The notes beneath the pieces were generated by a model that was given only the letters and a program-made list of their open reading frames with translations, had not been told where the DNA came from and did no database searches. A stretch of DNA of 64,000 nucleotides from Chryseobacterium indologenes. GTDB lineage: Bacteria > Bacteroidota > Bacteroidia > Flavobacteriales > Weeksellaceae. The DNA is taken from the NCBI GenBank assembly GCA_002439165.1, contig DJTE01000015.1, positions 119,757-183,756 on the forward strand, given 5' to 3'. The translations under genes were made by a program, and so were the position numbers. Shown one piece after another: positions 60,753 through 64,000 of the stretch. How positions within the stretch are numbered: position 1 is the first letter of the stretch; each line of letters starts with the position of its first letter.

Positions 60753-61802
60753 TTAGTTTTGATAGTAAGCGGTGTACAGAGCGGCTCCTTTTAATGCCGT
60801 ATGGTTCTGCTTGATCAGATAGATCGGGGTGTTTTTAAGCATAGCCTCCATCTTGTCACTGATCTTGAATTTTTCATAGAACTTGGTTTTGTCTATATAT
60901 TCTCTTACCGTCTGCGGAATATCTCCGGAAATAAGTAAACCTCCGGTAGCTTTAAGTTTCAGAACAAGGTTATTGGCTTCTCTCGCCAGGAATTCCAGGA
61001 AGGTATCCAGGGCGATTTTACAGATCAGTACATTTTCTTCTACTGCGGCTTTGTACAGTTCTTCAACGAAGTTTCCTCCTGCCAGACGCTCGGCAAGCCA
61101 TTCCGGTTCCGGATGCCTTTTAACATCTCTCAGGAATCTGTAAATATTGAAAAGACCTGTTTTGGAAAGCACATTTTCCCAGCTTACAATTCCGTAAATA
61201 TTATTCAAAAACTGATAGAACTCTACTTCTACATTGGTTCTTGGTGAAAACTCAGAATGTCCTCCTTCCGTAGCAAAAGGTCTCAGATACTGTCCGTCGA
61301 AGAAATAGCCGGCTTCTCCCAATCCGTTTCCGGGTGCCAGGATAGCAACGTTTCCTTTTTCCAGATGCCCGCTGGTGTAGATAGGCTCAAGATCGCTGTC
61401 TTCCAGAAGCCCCATTCCGTAAGCGGAAGCTTCAAGGTCATTCAGCATATCTCCTTTTTCAAACCCGAAATCTCTGGTGTACTCTTCAATGTCAAGGTCC
61501 CAGCCCAGTCTTGCAGGGCTGCTCTTCCCGTTAATTACAGGTCCGGGTACAGCCATTGCCAGGCGCTGTACATTACTTAGCTGATTGTCCTGGATAAATT
61601 GTCTCAGGATATCGGAAAACGACGCATATTCCTTAGTGGTATACGTATTCTGAATTTTTATCTCGAGACCTCCGTTACCGGAAACAAAATAACCCAAGAT
61701 GGTCATATCTTCACGGAGGCTGGCCCCAATGATAGAAACATTATCATTATTACTGTTCTCTACTCCTGGTAAATAAAGCGGAAATTTTGGATTCAAAATC
61801 AT
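60753..61802 (-). CDS. glk: Glucokinase (Glk family)
   Basis: The start is placed at ATG 61802, which follows TATATTTG on the minus strand; a longer frame to 61871 would run through that promoter. The 349-aa protein has PGPVINGKSSPARLGWDLD, then LNDLEASAYGMGLL with the catalytic Asp, APGNGLGEAGYFFDG, and ATEGGHSEFSPR. This is the PF02685 glucokinase family rather than a ROK kinase. It phosphorylates glucose with ATP as the first step in glycolysis. Confidence 0.88.
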   Translation of the reverse strand: MILNPKFPLYLPGVENSNNDNVSIIGASLREDMTILGYFVSGNGGLEIKIQNTYTTKEYASFSDILRQFIQDNQLSNVQRLAMAVPGPVINGKSSPARLGWDLDIEEYTRDFGFEKGDMLNDLEASAYGMGLLEDSDLEPIYTSGHLEKGNVAILAPGNGLGEAGYFFDGQYLRPFATEGGHSEFSPRTNVEVEFYQFLNNIYGIVSWENVLSKTGLFNIYRFLRDVKRHPEPEWLAERLAGGNFVEELYKAAVEENVLICKIALDTFLEFLAREANNLVLKLKATGGLLISGDIPQTVREYIDKTKFYEKFKISDKMEAMLKNTPIYLIKQNHTALKGAALYTAYYQN

Positions 61803-61916
61803 AACCTCAAATTTTATCAAATATAATAATAGTTTTCGTAAATTCTGTATGGAACAAAAAAACCTTTCCACAAAAATGAAAAGGTTTGGTTAATAATTGT
61901 TTATATATAAATCTAA

Positions 61917-62480
61917 CTACTTTCCTAATGGAATATTGTATCCGAAGCCAACTCCGATGTTCCCCACATTATAATCCTGTCCGGCAAGATCGCCTTTATC
62001 TCCTACAAAAACCTTCTGATACTGTACAAAGAAATTCCAGTCTCTGTTGTGGTATCCGATCTCAGGCTTGATGTAGAAACCTCCGTCCGGTCTGTCTACA
62101 CTGCTGTTGGAAGCCACTTTATTGTCTCCTACCAAAAATCCGTATCCTAAGTCTGTCCCGAAATAGAAACCGGTCTGTTTAGGATAGATTCTTACTAAAG
62201 CTCCCACAGGGATTACCCCTACATCATTATTATCGTACCCGTTGTTATTTTTTGAAAAGTAATGGGTATATCCCGTTGCAATACCTAATCCGAATCCGGG
62301 AGTAATAAGGTTCTGGTAGGATACATCCACCCCCGCAGCTGCGGAAAGATTATCTGCAGGAACTGCCAGACCGACATTGGCTCCCACTTTAATCATATTA
62401 TTCATTTTTGAGTCCTGCGCGCTTGCGATACCTGCTGTTAAAATTCCAGCTAACAATATGGCTTGTTTTAACATTTTCAT
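61917..62480 (-). CDS. Outer-membrane beta-barrel protein
   Basis: A 187-aa protein with a signal peptide (MKMLKQAILLAGILTAGIASAQD) and eight amphipathic strands (KVGANVGLAVPADNL, YFGTDLGYGFLVG, GGFYIKPEIGYHNRDWNFFVQYQKVFVG) ending in GVGFGYNIPLGK. The pattern is that of small OmpA/OmpX-like barrels. The start could be the first or second ATG (62480 or 62474). A specific function is not evident. Confidence 0.8.
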   Translation of the reverse strand: MKMLKQAILLAGILTAGIASAQDSKMNNMIKVGANVGLAVPADNLSAAAGVDVSYQNLITPGFGLGIATGYTHYFSKNNNGYDNNDVGVIPVGALVRIYPKQTGFYFGTDLGYGFLVGDNKVASNSSVDRPDGGFYIKPEIGYHNRDWNFFVQYQKVFVGDKGDLAGQDYNVGNIGVGFGYNIPLGK

Positions 62481-62885
62481 AACTCTAATTTTTTAAATTT
62501 TACTAAGCTAGAGGATGTAAAAATCGTGCCAACGAAGTTTTTTTTTGTGATTTTAACATTCAAAATATTTTTAATCGAATGAATTTCAATATGTTAAATT
62601 GTTTTAAAAATTAAATGACTGTTTAATAGAATGGAAGGCAGAAAGAAGGTAAACGGAATCTTATTTCACAATTATAAGTTCTTTTAATTCTTAGAATGGG
62701 AAATTTTAAGATGGAAACCTATTTCCGGATATGTATTTTTAGCATATAAGGAATCCGGCGGCTTTAAGTAATTTGTAAACCTTTCAGAAACTTCCGTCTT
62801 CCCTACGCAAATACTACCATCGCGTTTCTCACGTTATTATTTTTAACCTTTTTCCTTCAAAAACATCAAAACATAAACTTCTCAA
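62481..62885. other. Gene-free region between the outer-membrane barrel and DUF1800 genes
   Basis: No coding frame with protein-like sequence was found. The divergent genes on either side must have their promoters here; a TAATTTG-like stretch at about 62769-62776 is a weak -7 candidate for the DUF1800 gene. Confidence 0.4.
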
Positions 62886-64000
62886 ATGGCTGATCCTCTA
62901 TTACATCATAAACATCTTCTCTGGCGCGCAGGCTTCGGAACCGGGCTCAGCCAGATTGAGGATATGAAGAATAAAAGTATTAAAACACTCACAGATGAAC
63001 TGTTTAAAGAAGAATCTTTTGCAGAGGTAATTTATGATACTCCTGATCCTGATTCAGCGGCTAATATGGATAACCGCCAACCTGAGGAAAAGAGAAAGGA
63101 ACTGCAAAGGATCAACAGGAAACAGAACAACGAATTAAATCTCAATTTCCTGGATAAAATGGTCAACAGCCGTGAACAGCTGCGGGAAAAGATGGCTTTT
63201 TTCTGGCACGGACATTTTGCTACAAGGGTGAATAATCCGAAATTCAACCAAAACCTGCTCAATACCATCCGGAAAAATGCACTGGGAAGTTTTAAAGATC
63301 TCCTTTTTGAGGTAAGCAGTTCACCCGCTATGCTGAGTTTTCTCAACAATCAGCAGAATAAAAAAGATCATCCCAATGAAAATTTTGCCCGTGAGGTGAT
63401 GGAACTTTTCACAATGGGCAGGGGAAATTATACCGAGCAGGACATCCGCGAAGGAGCCAGAGCATTTACAGGCTGGGGATTTGATAAAGAAGGCCATTTT
63501 AAGGAAAGAAAACTTCTTCATGATGAAGGAACCAAAACTTTTTTAGGAAAAACGGGAAATTTCAGCGGCGCGGATATTTTAAACATCATTCTTGAACAGA
63601 AAGTAACCGCACGTTTCATTACCACTAAAATCTATAAGTTCTTTGTGAATGAAAATCCGGACAGCAGGATCATTGATACATTGAGTAATGATTTCTATAA
63701 CTCCGGTTATGATATTAAAAAGCTCATGTATGCTATATTTTCCGGCACATGGTTTTATGATAAAAAGAATATCGGAAACAGGATCAAATCTCCTGTGGAA
63801 CTCATGGCAGGCATTATGCGGATGCTTCCGATGCATATTAAGAATCCTGAAAACCTCATCGTTTACCAGAAACTTCTGGGGCAGGTATTGCTTTATCCTC
63901 CGAATGTTTCGGGATGGCCTGCCGGAAAATCGTGGATAGACAGTTCTACACTTATGCTCCGGCTTCAGGTTCCCCAGATATGGTCGGGACTGCGCCCTCT
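62886..64000 (+). CDS. DUF1800 protein (3' partial)
   Basis: ATG 62886 opens a frame that continues past the window end (371 codons seen). Key parts are HHKHLLWRAGFGTGLSQIEDM, REKMAFFWHGHFATRV, NENFAREVMELFTMGRGNYTEQDIREGARAFTGWGF and ARFITTKIYKFFVNENPD; all are typical of DUF1800. It lacks a classical signal peptide in the visible start. DUF1800 genes are usually followed by a DUF1501 gene encoding an exported partner; that gene would lie to the right. Confidence 0.85.
   Translation, partial: MADPLLHHKHLLWRAGFGTGLSQIEDMKNKSIKTLTDELFKEESFAEVIYDTPDPDSAANMDNRQPEEKRKELQRINRKQNNELNLNFLDKMVNSREQLREKMAFFWHGHFATRVNNPKFNQNLLNTIRKNALGSFKDLLFEVSSSPAMLSFLNNQQNKKDHPNENFAREVMELFTMGRGNYTEQDIREGARAFTGWGFDKEGHFKERKLLHDEGTKTFLGKTGNFSGADILNIILEQKVTARFITTKIYKFFVNENPDSRIIDTLSNDFYNSGYDIKKLMYAIFSGTWFYDKKNIGNRIKSPVELMAGIMRMLPMHIKNPENLIVYQKLLGQVLLYPPNVSGWPAGKSWIDSSTLMLRLQVPQIWSGLRP

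Noticed and set aside
1..64000. tRNA or rRNA genes
   Set aside because: I saw no cloverleaf with a TTCGA-type arm and no rRNA segment. A dedicated search would be needed to exclude a tRNA fully.

Overview
The window reads as a Flavobacteriales chromosome, most like Chryseobacterium or a close Weeksellaceae relative. The evidence is AT-rich intergenic DNA, weak Shine-Dalgarno signals, many -7 boxes of the Bacteroidota form TAnnTTTG, a type IX secretion sorting domain, lipoproteins ending their signals in SCK or GCN, and families typical of the phylum (DUF5686, DUF1599, DUF1800, PhoX-like and phytase-like lipoproteins).

Positions 1-17330 hold a contractile-tail cluster: small genes of unknown function, an opposite-strand tail-completion-like gene, a CHAP endolysin and a candidate one-protein spanin, then sheath, tube, a tail-assembly chaperone pair with a probable programmed frameshift, tape measure, hub, spike, gp25-like wedge, LysM-like protein, baseplate J-like protein, three fibre or collar proteins and a small membrane coiled-coil protein. 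No capsid, portal, terminase, integrase or replication gene is visible. Lysis genes sit where head genes would normally be, so the best reading is a headless phage-tail-like particle (tailocin), although the left edge lies outside the window. A terminator and a tandem repeat array of about 134 bp per unit close the cluster.

Positions 17800-20400 carry a minus-strand stress module: ECF sigma factor, small zinc-binding anti-sigma factor, DUF417 membrane protein and a fused MsrA-MsrB. Positions 20700-38100 are mostly housekeeping and envelope genes: alaS, PhoX-like lipoprotein, di-haem peroxidase, DUF5686 outer membrane protein, folP, DUF1599, DoxX-like protein, prolyl oligopeptidase, tpiA and a phytase-like esterase lipoprotein.

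A cobalamin riboswitch (about 38390-38548) precedes a lone secreted T9SS protein with a duplicated domain, a candidate secreted corrinoid-binding protein. Then come clpP, dnaG (without zinc-ribbon cysteines), tsaE, ald, a LytS/LytTR two-component system, a CPA2 antiporter, a frameshifted gene, and several small lipoproteins.

The tyrA gene at 53147 has a very short leader reading frame with three consecutive Tyr codons and two Phe codons, followed by a terminator hairpin: a probable attenuator. A perfect 44-bp inverted repeat lies before a DUF2089 / Yip1-like / serine hydrolase operon. The window ends with sdaA, two YceI proteins, glucokinase, an outer membrane barrel and the start of a DUF1800 gene.
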